In this document: in pieces, positions 1 to 6,070 of the stretch
How positions within the stretch are numbered: position 1 is the first letter of the stretch
Layout: each line of letters begins with the position of its first letter
Source of the DNA: Deltaproteobacteria bacterium
GTDB lineage: Bacteria > Myxococcota_A > UBA9160 > SZUA-336
DNA length: 6,071 nucleotides
Assembly: GCA_030624945.1 (NCBI GenBank)
Contig: JAUXJB010000099.1
Location: forward strand, 1 to 6,071
Direction of reading: 5' to 3'
Translations under genes and position numbers: made by a program
Notes under the pieces: generated by a model
Database searches by the model: none
What the model saw: the letters and a program-made list of their open reading frames with translations, nothing else
What the model was told of the DNA's origin: nothing

Positions 1-467
1 TGGCGGCCGGCCGCAGCGGCAAGGTGGTGAACGTCAAGAAGGGTCAGTTCATGTCGCCCGAGGGCATGCAGAGCGCGGTCGGCAAGATCGAGAGGACGGG
101 CAACAGGCGGATCCTCCTGACCGAGCGCGGCGCCCAGTTCGGCTACAACAGCGTGGTCGCCGATATGACGTCGATCCCGATCATGCAGGAGCACGGCTAT
201 CCGGTCGTCTTCGACGCGGGCCATCAAGTGCGCCGCTACGGAATTCCGAGTACGGACCCCAATGGCAGCGGCAACAGGGAATTCATCCCGACGCTGCTGC
301 GAGCGGGCGTGGCTGCCGGGGCCAATGCGGTGTTCCTGGAGACCCACCCAGAGCCGCTAGAGGCGCTTTGCGATGCTGCCAGCCAGTACCCCTTGGATCG
401 CCTCGAGGAGCTCATGCAAAAGACGCGCGATCTGGCCGAGCTGATCCGCGAACAGGGGCACGCATGA
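1..467 (+). CDS. kdsA: 3-deoxy-8-phosphooctulonate synthase (Kdo-8-P synthase), C-terminal part, cut by left edge
   Basis: KdsA condenses phosphoenolpyruvate with arabinose-5-phosphate to make Kdo-8-phosphate, the cytoplasmic entry step to the Kdo of LPS. The reading frame is open from base 3 and gives about 154 residues of a protein normally near 280, so the N-terminal half lies outside the window and the real start is not visible. The family pattern is clear: the VNVKKGQFMSP strand (nt 27-59), TERGAQFGYNSVV, IPIMQEHGYPVVFDAGHQ, REFIPTLLRAG, and FLETHPEP followed by CDAASQ. By alignment from memory, the His of DAGHQ, the Glu of LETHPEP and the Asp of CDAAS match the metal-site His, Glu and Asp of metal-dependent KdsA. 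The residue that separates metal and non-metal classes (Cys or Asn) is N-terminal and cannot be seen. The segment DAGHQVRRYGIPSTDPNGSG departs from the usual DATHS…SGG pattern. The stop overlaps the next start (ATGA), suggesting co-translation. Confidence 0.95.
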   Translation, partial: AAGRSGKVVNVKKGQFMSPEGMQSAVGKIERTGNRRILLTERGAQFGYNSVVADMTSIPIMQEHGYPVVFDAGHQVRRYGIPSTDPNGSGNREFIPTLLRAGVAAGANAVFLETHPEPLEALCDAASQYPLDRLEELMQKTRDLAELIREQGHA

Positions 468-670
468 ACGCGCGGATCGATCCCGAGCTTCTGGACATCC
501 TGGTCTGTCCCAAGTGCAAGGGCGAGCTCGACGTCGTGCGCGCTGCGGACGGCGCCGAGCAGGCGCTGGACTGCGGCGCGTGTGCGCTCTCCTATCCCGT
601 GGAGGACGGGATCCCCGTCATGCTGATCGAGGAGGCGCGGCCCCTCGCCCGGGATTCGGGGGGCGACTGA
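464..670 (+). CDS. Trm112 family small zinc-binding protein (YcaR-like)
   Basis: This is a 68-residue protein starting at the ATG of an ATGA overlap with kdsA; an open frame extends further upstream but only inside kdsA. It has the Trm112/YcaR layout: LLDILVCPKCKGEL with a CxxC pair at C15/C18, a second CxxC at C37/C40 (LDCGACALSYP), then VEDGIPVML followed by an acidic helix. The four cysteines should form a zinc knuckle. In eukaryotes and archaea Trm112 activates methyltransferases; the role of the small bacterial homologues is not settled. In E. coli ycaR sits between lpxK and kdsB, so its place behind kdsA again ties the family to Kdo and lipid A genes. Its last 53 bases overlap, on the other strand, the end of the kinase gene. 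The family call is firm; the function is not. Confidence 0.92.
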   Translation: MNARIDPELLDILVCPKCKGELDVVRAADGAEQALDCGACALSYPVEDGIPVMLIEEARPLARDSGGD

Positions 671-1502
671 AGCGGTAGCGGACGCGGTGCAGGGCGAGCT
701 TCAGGCGCTCGCGCCCGAGCCACACGCGCAGGTCCCGGCGCAGCGCGCGACGACTTTCGGTGTACCCCCCCAGGAAAGCGGCGACCTCACGTCTCCCGAC
801 ACGCGATTCCCAGAGGCCGTTCTTGACGATGGAACGCATGAGCCGCCCGAGGTTGTCCGCGCGGCGCCCCGCAGGCACCGGTCCCGGGACGTGAAAGCTC
901 GCGTTGTCCAGGTCCACCACGACGATCCTTTGTTCCGGTCCGATGCTGAGGATGTTGTGAACCTGGAGGTCGCGGTGCTCGACCCCGCAGTCGTGAAGCT
1001 TTCCGATCGCGGTTCCCACGCGTCTGGCGAGATCTCTGCGGCTGCGCGGATCGTCCATCGCTGACAGGATCTCCAACAGATCCCGGGCGTCTGCGTACTC
1101 GTGTGTTCCGATCAGGGCGGACCACAGGGGCCCCGCGACCGGCCAGAGGGCCAGGCAGACGACATGCGGGACCGGCGCTCCCGACGCCTCGGCGCTCGCG
1201 GTGATACGCAGCTCCGAGAGGGCGCGCTCAGGCCCCAGGTAGAGCGTGCCGGTGAGCCAGGCGAGCAGCCCGCCGTGGCGGTAGCGGCGCAGCACGATCG
1301 ACGTCTCACCGAGTGGGACGCTGGGAACGCTCCCTCGCCCGCGTCGCCGGGCTCGGGCGAACAGCGTGCGGCGAATCGCGGGATCCCCGAGTCGGAGCTG
1401 TGTCAGCTGGCTCGCCCCGGCTCGGTCGAAGATGAGCCAGCTATCCCCGACGCGATGGATGACGTACCCGGCTGGAAGCTCACCAATCGGGTCTCGGATC
1501 AC
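618..1502 (-). CDS. kdkA: Kdo kinase-like LPS core kinase (KdkA/WaaP family)
   Basis: This is a predicted cytoplasmic kinase that phosphorylates an inner-core sugar of LPS, most likely Kdo (KdkA) or else a heptose (WaaP type). It has 294 residues from a GTG (1502-1500) inside a GTGA overlap with the upstream permease, with GAGG six bases before it. The frame is open further upstream, but only inside the permease gene. Visible motifs are a nucleotide-side segment VLRRYRHGGLLAWL (about 70-83), as in H. influenzae KdkA (LRHYYRGGL), a conserved-type SELRIT…GAPVP region (about 96-111), the catalytic loop HRDLQVHNIL (176-185, D178, N183) and the metal-binding VVDLDNA (D197, D199). The Arg-rich C-terminus (about 255-294) is longer than in short KdkA proteins and ends in a low-complexity PPNPGRGAAPPRSA tail encoded opposite the Trm112 gene. 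Kdo versus heptose as acceptor cannot be decided from sequence alone. Confidence 0.87.
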   Translation of the reverse strand: MIRDPIGELPAGYVIHRVGDSWLIFDRAGASQLTQLRLGDPAIRRTLFARARRRGRGSVPSVPLGETSIVLRRYRHGGLLAWLTGTLYLGPERALSELRITASAEASGAPVPHVVCLALWPVAGPLWSALIGTHEYADARDLLEILSAMDDPRSRRDLARRVGTAIGKLHDCGVEHRDLQVHNILSIGPEQRIVVVDLDNASFHVPGPVPAGRRADNLGRLMRSIVKNGLWESRVGRREVAAFLGGYTESRRALRRDLRVWLGRERLKLALHRVRYRFSRPPNPGRGAAPPRSA

Positions 1503-2611
1503 GAATCGCCTCGAACCGTCCCGCGCAGCAGGAGAGCACCGAGGGTCACGACCAACAGGTTGGGTGTCCAAACTCCGAGCCAAGCCGGTAGGTAGCCCTT
1601 CTCGCCGGCGATCTCGCCGGCCGTGAAGAGACACCAGTACGCGCCCATCAGTGCCACGGCCGTGAGGGCCCCGGCGGAGCGGCCCGTGCGCGCGGGCCGA
1701 ATGCCCAGAGGTACGGAGACCAGGGCGAGAGCGACTCCGGCCAGGGGAAACGCGAAGCGTCGGTGGATCTGTGTCTGCACTACCTCTCGGGTGCCGCCGC
1801 GAAACTCGGGCGTCTCTCCTCCCTCGAAGCTCGCGTTCAGCGCGAGCAGCTCGGAGAATGTGAAGTCCTGGGCCTTTCGGCGCAAATCCAGGTAGGCGGA
1901 CATGTCCAGTGTCGCCTCCATCGTTCCGAAACGGATGCGGCGGTAGCGTTCTAGAGAGGCGTCGGAGAAGTGAATCGTTCCGTCGAACAGCTGCAGCGTG
2001 ATCCAGTCCGAATCCTCCGAGCTCTCCACTTTCCCGCAGGCCGCGGAGATGTAGGTTCGCCGGTTCTCGTTGCTGAAATCTTCGATCAGGAGTCCCCGTA
2101 GAGGACAGTCCGCGTTGCCTTGTTCGTGAACGTAGAGCACGTGGCTTCCCAGGTTGCGAAACCGGCCGGGCTCTACCAACCGGATCGACGAGGCCATCTT
2201 GCGCACGAGCTGTTTCATGGCCATGCGGCTGCGGGGCTCGAGATCGAAGAGCAGATAGCCCGTGATGAGCGAGGCGAACGCTCCGAGCAGCAGGACGGGC
2301 GGAAGGAGCTGCAGGACGCTGATCCCCGAAGCTCGGATTGCGACGATCTCCCCATCTGCCGAGAGCCTGCCGAAGGTCAGCAGCACGCCGAACAGGAGGG
2401 AGGTCGGGATGGCATAAGCCATGTAGCTCGGCAGGATCAACGCGACGACCCAGCTCAGCTCGGCGAGACCGATTCCCACGCTGAGGAGCTGCTCCAGGAT
2501 GCGCAGGGTGTTGGCGGCGACCAGTACGAGCGAGAAGACGGCCAGACCGAGCAGGGTGTGTACGAGGATCTCGCGCAGGGTGTAGCGCCAGAGAATTGTG
2601 GGGGCGACCAT
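1499..2611 (-). CDS. lptF: LptF/LptG family LPS export permease, LptF-like
   Basis: This is an inner-membrane permease subunit of the Lpt ABC exporter (LptB2FG), which extracts LPS from the inner membrane and passes it to the periplasmic bridge. It has 370 residues, close to the usual 360-390. ATG at 2611-2609 is chosen because the protein then begins MVAPTILWRYTLREIL, like family members; the frame is open upstream to 2767 but only into the opposite gene. Hydrophobic segments lie near residues 15-37, 53-80 and 98-122, then a periplasmic beta-rich domain (about 123-285, with HVLYVHEQ, GLLIEDFSNENRRTYISA and SDWITLQLFDGTIHF), then segments near 287-303, 313-334 and 345-363. The cytoplasmic loop FGRLSADGEIVAIRASGIS contacts LptB in this family. 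It resembles LptF more than LptG, but a tree would be needed to be sure. No partner lptG is adjacent; the kinase gene follows by GTGA. No Shine-Dalgarno is visible before the ATG. Confidence 0.9.
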   Translation of the reverse strand: MVAPTILWRYTLREILVHTLLGLAVFSLVLVAANTLRILEQLLSVGIGLAELSWVVALILPSYMAYAIPTSLLFGVLLTFGRLSADGEIVAIRASGISVLQLLPPVLLLGAFASLITGYLLFDLEPRSRMAMKQLVRKMASSIRLVEPGRFRNLGSHVLYVHEQGNADCPLRGLLIEDFSNENRRTYISAACGKVESSEDSDWITLQLFDGTIHFSDASLERYRRIRFGTMEATLDMSAYLDLRRKAQDFTFSELLALNASFEGGETPEFRGGTREVVQTQIHRRFAFPLAGVALALVSVPLGIRPARTGRSAGALTAVALMGAYWCLFTAGEIAGEKGYLPAWLGVWTPNLLVVTLGALLLRGTVRGDS

Positions 2612-2616
2612 GGAGG
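2612..2616 (+). promoter_or_regulatory. Shine-Dalgarno GGAGG for the GT9 gene
   Basis: GGAGG lies five bases before ATG 2622-2624. This favours that start over ATG 2610 (two codon sets upstream, overlapping the opposite lptF start codon) and over GTG 2685, which has only a weak CGGA upstream. Confidence 0.6.
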
Positions 2617-2621
2617 CGCAG

Positions 2622-2650
2622 ATGCTACTGACCCGCGGAAGGGGCGCCAA
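2622..2650 (-). promoter_or_regulatory. Possible sigma70-type promoter for lptF–kdkA, near-leaderless
   Basis: On the minus strand TTGGCG (2650-2645) and TAGCAT (2627-2622) each match the -35 and -10 consensus at four of six positions, with exactly 17 bp between them. Transcription would start near 2615, leaving about 4-5 bases before the lptF ATG at 2611, which agrees with the missing Shine-Dalgarno there. The -10 box covers the ATG proposed for the opposite gene. Matches of this quality occur by chance, so the call is tentative. Confidence 0.3.
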
Positions 2651-3758
2651 CGGGGCCGGTGCCACTCGCGTCGGAACGGCGTGGGTGAGGAACCCCCTGG
2701 CGTCTCCGCTGGAAGCGCAGCGGATCCTGGTCATTCGGCTGGGGGCGCTCGGCGATGTCGTGCGCACCCGCTTCGCCTTCGCCTCGATCCGGGAGCTCTA
2801 TCCGCGCGCTCGGATAGATTGGCTGGTGGAGGACCACGCCGCGGCGGGCCTCGACGGGATCTCGGGGTTGGACGAGATCGTGGTGTTCCCCCGATACCGC
2901 CTGAGGATCTCTGGAGCGCGCGCACCGCTGCGCGGCCTGGTGGACCTGATCCGTAGACTGCGCTCGAATCGCTACGACCTCGCCGTTGACTTCCACTGCA
3001 TCTTGAAGAGCGCCCTCCTGGCTTGGGCGAGCGGGATCCCGGCCCGCGTGGGGTACGCGCCCCCGCTGGCTCGCGAGGGCAGTGCCTGGTTCTTGACCCA
3101 CCGGGCGCGGGTCACGCCCGGCCACGTCTCCCGCTTCGACAGGAACGCGGCCCTCGTCCGCTTCCTGGGCGGTGAGCCATCCGTAGAGACCCCCTCGCTC
3201 GAGCTCCCGGAAGGCTCGCCAGAGGCGCTCTCCGAGCTCCCGAAGCTTCTCGTGACCATGCACCCCGGCACGAGCGCTACGACGCTCTACAAGCGCTGGC
3301 AACCCGAGCGCTACGCGAGTGTGGCCCGACAGCTCTTTCGAGAGGCGGCTGTAGCCTCGCTCGTTACCTGGGGACCCGTGGAGGGCGAACGCGGGGCTGC
3401 AGAGGACGTCGTGGCCGCGGCGGAGGGAGCGGCGTATCTCGCCCCCGAAACGCACTCGATCGGCGAGCTACTGGCCCTGATGCGCGCCACTCGCCTCTTC
3501 ATCGGGAGCGACTCCGGCCCGATGCATCTGGCCTCCCTCGTGGGCCTCCCCGTGGTCTCGATCTTCGGCCCCACCGATCCGATCGAGAACGCGCCATCTC
3601 CGGGCTCTCCCCAGCGTGTCCTGAGGCGCGACGTGGGCTGCAACCCGTGCCGCGAGGGTTGCCCGGCTCAGACCTGTATGGCGGCGGTGAGCCCAGCTGA
3701 CGTGGTGGAGGCCGCCCTCGAGCTCTTGAGGCCGGATCTCCGAGTCTCGTTGACGTAA
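2622..3758 (+). CDS. Glycosyltransferase family 9 protein, LPS heptosyltransferase-like (WaaC/WaaF/WaaQ family)
   Basis: Predicted to transfer a heptose from ADP-heptose to the inner core of LPS on the cytoplasmic face of the inner membrane. From ATG 2622 it has 378 residues. The GT-B fold motifs are clear: ILVIRLGALGDVVRT (35-49; D45 corresponds to the catalytic Asp region of WaaC), IDWLVE, DLAVDFHCILKSALLAWASG, the sugar-nucleotide motif VTMHPGTSATTLYKRW (211-226), and RLFIGSDSGPMHLASLVG (291-308) followed by PVVSIFGPTDP. Near the C-terminus, C340, C343, C347 and C352 lie in a Cys-rich segment common in this family. The first 30 or so residues (Gly/Ala/Arg-rich) precede the conserved core, so GTG 2685 is an alternative start. 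Which heptosyltransferase (I, II, III) it is cannot be told. It is divergent from lptF, with 10 bp between the start codons, and its transcript may continue into the heptose kinase gene. Confidence 0.9.
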   Translation: MLLTRGRGANGAGATRVGTAWVRNPLASPLEAQRILVIRLGALGDVVRTRFAFASIRELYPRARIDWLVEDHAAAGLDGISGLDEIVVFPRYRLRISGARAPLRGLVDLIRRLRSNRYDLAVDFHCILKSALLAWASGIPARVGYAPPLAREGSAWFLTHRARVTPGHVSRFDRNAALVRFLGGEPSVETPSLELPEGSPEALSELPKLLVTMHPGTSATTLYKRWQPERYASVARQLFREAAVASLVTWGPVEGERGAAEDVVAAAEGAAYLAPETHSIGELLALMRATRLFIGSDSGPMHLASLVGLPVVSIFGPTDPIENAPSPGSPQRVLRRDVGCNPCREGCPAQTCMAAVSPADVVEAALELLRPDLRVSLT

Positions 3759-3927
3759 ACTTGACGGGCGCGAGTCTGCCGGGAGGGCTCGGAGGCTTTC
3801 GGCGCGAAAATCGCAACAGAAGCCGAGCTCGGCGGCGCCTGGAGGCGTCCATCGGGCGTCTCCCCATCCACGCGCGCAGGAACGGCCGGCCGGAAGCGAC
3901 CGGGGCCATGAAGAAGGAATCCATGGT
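3759..3927 (+). other. 169-bp intergenic leader before the heptose kinase gene
   Basis: This is the only real gap in the window. TTGACG occurs twice, at 3750-3755 (overlapping the end of the previous gene) and 3761-3766; both look like -35 boxes but neither has a good -10 at 16-18 bp. A GC hairpin (CCGG arms 3890-3893 and 3900-3903, extendable by GG/CC with a bulge) sits just before the ribosome-binding region; it has no T-run, so it is not an intrinsic terminator. A seven-codon frame (3908-3931, MKKESMV) runs across the next start. I see no RNA gene here. Confidence 0.5.
3914..3918 (+). promoter_or_regulatory. Shine-Dalgarno AAGGA for the heptose kinase gene
   Basis: AAGGA stands nine bases before GTG 3928-3930 and supports that GTG as the start. 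The two nearby ATGs (3908, 3923) are in a different frame, which closes at the TGA 3929-3931. Confidence 0.5.
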
Positions 3928-4914
3928 GTGATCGGGTACGAGCGAGCGTCGGAGCTGGTGGGGCGGTTCCCCGGACATCGAATGCTCGTGATCGGGGACT
4001 TGATCCTCGATCGCTACGTCTGGGGGAACACCGATCGGATTTCGCCGGAGGCGCCCGTCCCCATCGTGCGAGTGGAGCGCGAGTCGATCATGCTGGGGGG
4101 CGCGGGGAACGTCGCGCGCAACCTCGCGAGCCTCGGAGCCCAGGTAGACGTTCTGGGACTCGTCGGCGAGGACGAGACCGCGATCGATCTCGAGACACTG
4201 TTCGACCGCTGGGGGATCGACACCCGCATGCTGCTCAGGGAGCGCGGCCGGCCCACGACCGTCAAGACCCGGGTCATTTCGCGGGGGCAGCAGATCGTCC
4301 GTTACGATCGCGAGAGCGAGGATCCGATCGGAGACGATCTCGTCAAGCGACTCCTCGACGCGTTGCGCTCGAGCGGGTCGCGCGTGCAGGGAGTGATCCT
4401 GCAGAACTACGGAAAGGGCTTGTTGACGCCGGGCGTCGTCTCCGAGGCCATGTCCATCTTCGAGGAGCAAGACATCCGCGTCTTCGTCGATCCCAAGGAG
4501 CCGCCCTGGGAGATCTACCGCGGTGCGGAGCTCGTCAAGCCGAACCTTCGCGAAGCCGAGTACCTGACGCGCATTCGGGCACGAGATGAGGAAGATCTGG
4601 AGCGTATCGGCCGCGAACTCATCGAGCTGTGTGGGGGTGCCACGTTCGCCGTGACCCGCGGCGGCGAGGGAATCACGCTGTTCTCCTCCGAAGATGGGAT
4701 GTGTCACGTTCCAACACAGCGGCGCGAGGTCGCCGACGCCACGGGTGCCGGGGACACGACGATCGCCGCAGTTGCGCTCGCGCGGCTCTCCGGGGGTTCC
4801 TGGCGCGAGTCCGCGGAGATCGCGAACGCGGCGGCTGGCGTCGTCGTGCAGGTCCACGGGACCTCGACGAGTACGCCCGAGGAGCTGCTGCACGGGATCG
4901 GGGGGACGGCTTGA
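3928..4914 (+). CDS. rfaE1: D-glycero-beta-D-manno-heptose-7-phosphate kinase (kinase-only RfaE1/HldA type)
   Basis: Phosphorylates heptose-7-phosphate at C1, a cytoplasmic step toward ADP-heptose for the LPS core. It has 328 residues from GTG 3928 with AAGGA upstream. It is a PfkB/ribokinase-fold protein aligning with the N-terminal half of E. coli HldE: VIGDLILDRYVWG (21-33), RISPEAPVPIVRV (38-50), the GGAGNVARNLASLG sugar site (57-70), KTRVISRGQQIVRYDRE (113-129), VFVDPKEPPWEIYRGAELVKPN (186-206) and DATGAGDTTIA (270-280) with the catalytic Asp at 276. It stops after the kinase domain, ending in GTSTSTPEEL, so the cytidylyltransferase domain of HldE is absent and must be a separate protein (RfaE2/HldC type) encoded elsewhere. 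The motif usually written SDYxKG reads QNYGKG here (159-164). The stop overlaps the next start by TTGA. Confidence 0.95.
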   Translation: MIGYERASELVGRFPGHRMLVIGDLILDRYVWGNTDRISPEAPVPIVRVERESIMLGGAGNVARNLASLGAQVDVLGLVGEDETAIDLETLFDRWGIDTRMLLRERGRPTTVKTRVISRGQQIVRYDRESEDPIGDDLVKRLLDALRSSGSRVQGVILQNYGKGLLTPGVVSEAMSIFEEQDIRVFVDPKEPPWEIYRGAELVKPNLREAEYLTRIRARDEEDLERIGRELIELCGGATFAVTRGGEGITLFSSEDGMCHVPTQRREVADATGAGDTTIAAVALARLSGGSWRESAEIANAAAGVVVQVHGTSTSTPEELLHGIGGTA

Positions 4915-5816
4915 GCGAGCGACGGGCAGGCGCCGGCGCGCTCTCTTCCATGACCGGGTTTGGGCGCGGCGAGGCCGCCCTGGGCAGCGGCCAGCTGGCG
5001 GCGGAGATCCGCTGTCTGAACTCGCGCCATCTGGAGGTGCGCGTGCGGCTGCCTCGAGAGCTGGCCGCGCTCGAGTCCGATGCTCGATCCACGGCGGCCC
5101 GTTTCTTTCGGCGCGGGCAGGTGGAGGTCTCGGTCAGGCTCACGCGTCAGGGCGAGCTCGCTCCCCGGATCGAGATCGACCACGATGCTGCGCGGCAGTA
5201 CGCGGAAGCGGCCGCAGAGCTGTGCGAGCGCCTCTCGCTCGAGGACGCGATTCCCGTCTCCGTGCTGCTCACATTGCCGGGCGTCTCGCGGCTGCGCGAT
5301 GCGAATCTCGACCACGAGGAGGCCGGTTCGGGGTTGGTCTTGGCCATCGAACGGGCTGCCGGAGAGGCGGCGGCCATGCGGGCACGCGAAGGCGAGACGC
5401 TGGAGCGCGAGCTGCGCGAGCACCTGTCTCGGGTAGAGGAGGGCATCGCAGAGATCGAGAGTCGTGCCGAGAAATTCCGCGCGGGAGCCCGCGAGCGGCT
5501 CGAGAAGCGTCTGGCCGGGCTGGCGCCGGATGTCGAGCTGGATGCCGGTCGGCTCGAGCAGGAGGTTCTGCTACACATCGATCGGATGGACATCACCGAA
5601 GAGCTCGTGAGGGCGCGTAGCCACTGCGAGCAGTTCCTGGAGACCCTCGAGATGGATCGCCCCGCGGGGCGCAAGCTCGAGTTCTTGCTCCAGGAGCTGG
5701 GCCGGGAAACGAACACGATCGGCTCAAAGGCCGCCGACGCGGCGCTGACGCGCGTGGTGGTCGAGCTGAAGTCGGAGCTGGAGAAGTTGCGCGAACAGGT
5801 ATTGAACGTCGAGTGA
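4911..5816 (+). CDS. yicC: YicC/YloC family endoribonuclease
   Basis: A member of the YicC/YloC family, reported to be endoribonucleases acting on RNA in the cytoplasm. The TTG at 4911 is chosen: it forms a TTGA overlap with the heptose kinase gene, has a G-rich GGGGGA stretch just upstream, and gives 301 residues with SSMTGFG at 12-18, matching family members where a Ser precedes MTGFG. The alternative ATG 4950 gives 288 residues but has no visible Shine-Dalgarno. Counting from that ATG, the N-terminal YicC domain has [22 protein letters not shown] (21-35) and [11 protein letters not shown] (52-62). LLTLPGV (106-112) follows, then a long charged, probably coiled-coil helical region (about 123-195). 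The C-terminal DUF1732 part has [19 protein letters not shown] (201-219), [20 protein letters not shown] (241-260) and LREQVLNVE. Complete, with no broken motif. It overlaps the next gene by GTGA. Confidence 0.94.
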   Translation: MSERRAGAGALSSMTGFGRGEAALGSGQLAAEIRCLNSRHLEVRVRLPRELAALESDARSTAARFFRRGQVEVSVRLTRQGELAPRIEIDHDAARQYAEAAAELCERLSLEDAIPVSVLLTLPGVSRLRDANLDHEEAGSGLVLAIERAAGEAAAMRAREGETLERELREHLSRVEEGIAEIESRAEKFRAGARERLEKRLAGLAPDVELDAGRLEQEVLLHIDRMDITEELVRARSHCEQFLETLEMDRPAGRKLEFLLQELGRETNTIGSKAADAALTRVVVELKSELEKLREQVLNVE

Positions 5817-6070
5817 AACTCCTCAACGTCGGATACGGAAACGTCGTTGCCGCCCATCGCGTAGTTGCTGTCGTCGGTCCGGGGGCTGCCCCCATCCGCA
5901 GGCTTCGCGAGGAGGCGCGCGAACGGGGCAAGCTGGTGGACGCCACGCAGGGCCGCAAGACCCGGTCCGTGATCGTGACCGACTCGGACCACATCGTGCT
6001 GTCGGCCGTGCAAACCGAGACGATCGCACAGCGCCTCGGCGATTCGGGGGAGGGTGGCCAGGACGGATGA
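5813..6070 (+). CDS. remA: RemA/DUF370 family DNA-binding regulator
   Basis: An 85-residue protein of the DUF370 family, named after B. subtilis RemA (YlzA), a DNA-binding activator of biofilm matrix genes that works as an oligomer. The GTG start lies in a GTGA overlap with yicC. The sequence follows RemA along its whole length: [19 protein letters not shown] (3-21), [22 protein letters not shown] (24-45), [21 protein letters not shown] (47-67) and ETIAQRL (69-75). R16 and P27 line up with B. subtilis RemA R18 and P29, positions where mutations are known to abolish function, so DNA binding is plausibly kept. In a Gram-negative host the target genes are unknown. In Firmicutes and many other bacteria this gene sits between yloC/yicC and gmk; the same order is likely here, since its TGA overlaps an ATG at 6067. 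Confidence 0.93.
   Translation: MKLLNVGYGNVVAAHRVVAVVGPGAAPIRRLREEARERGKLVDATQGRKTRSVIVTDSDHIVLSAVQTETIAQRLGDSGEGGQDG

Noticed and set aside
1101..1595. A 164-codon plus-strand frame antisense to the LPS kinase
   Set aside because: No recognisable motif; the opposite strand has intact kinase catalytic motifs.
2120..2956. A 278-codon plus-strand frame across lptF and the start of the GT9 gene
   Set aside because: Low-complexity composition rich in Gln, Asp, Gly and Arg, no domain, and it overlaps two real genes in other frames.
3750..3766. Twin TTGACG boxes as a promoter for the heptose kinase
   Set aside because: Neither has an acceptable -10 element 16-18 bp downstream, so I do not list a promoter.
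3888..3907. GC hairpin as a terminator after the GT9 gene
   Set aside because: It is imperfect, lies 130 bp after the stop, and no T-run follows it.
3499..4893. A 464-codon open frame on the minus strand opposite the GT9 end and the heptose kinase
   Set aside because: Arg/Pro/Asp-rich, no family motif, and fully antisense to two clearly recognisable proteins. High GC makes such long shadow frames common.
5147..6013. A 288-codon minus-strand frame opposite yicC and remA
   Set aside because: Ser/Arg-rich translation typical of antisense to Glu/Leu/Arg-rich coding sequence; both sense proteins are full length and conserved.
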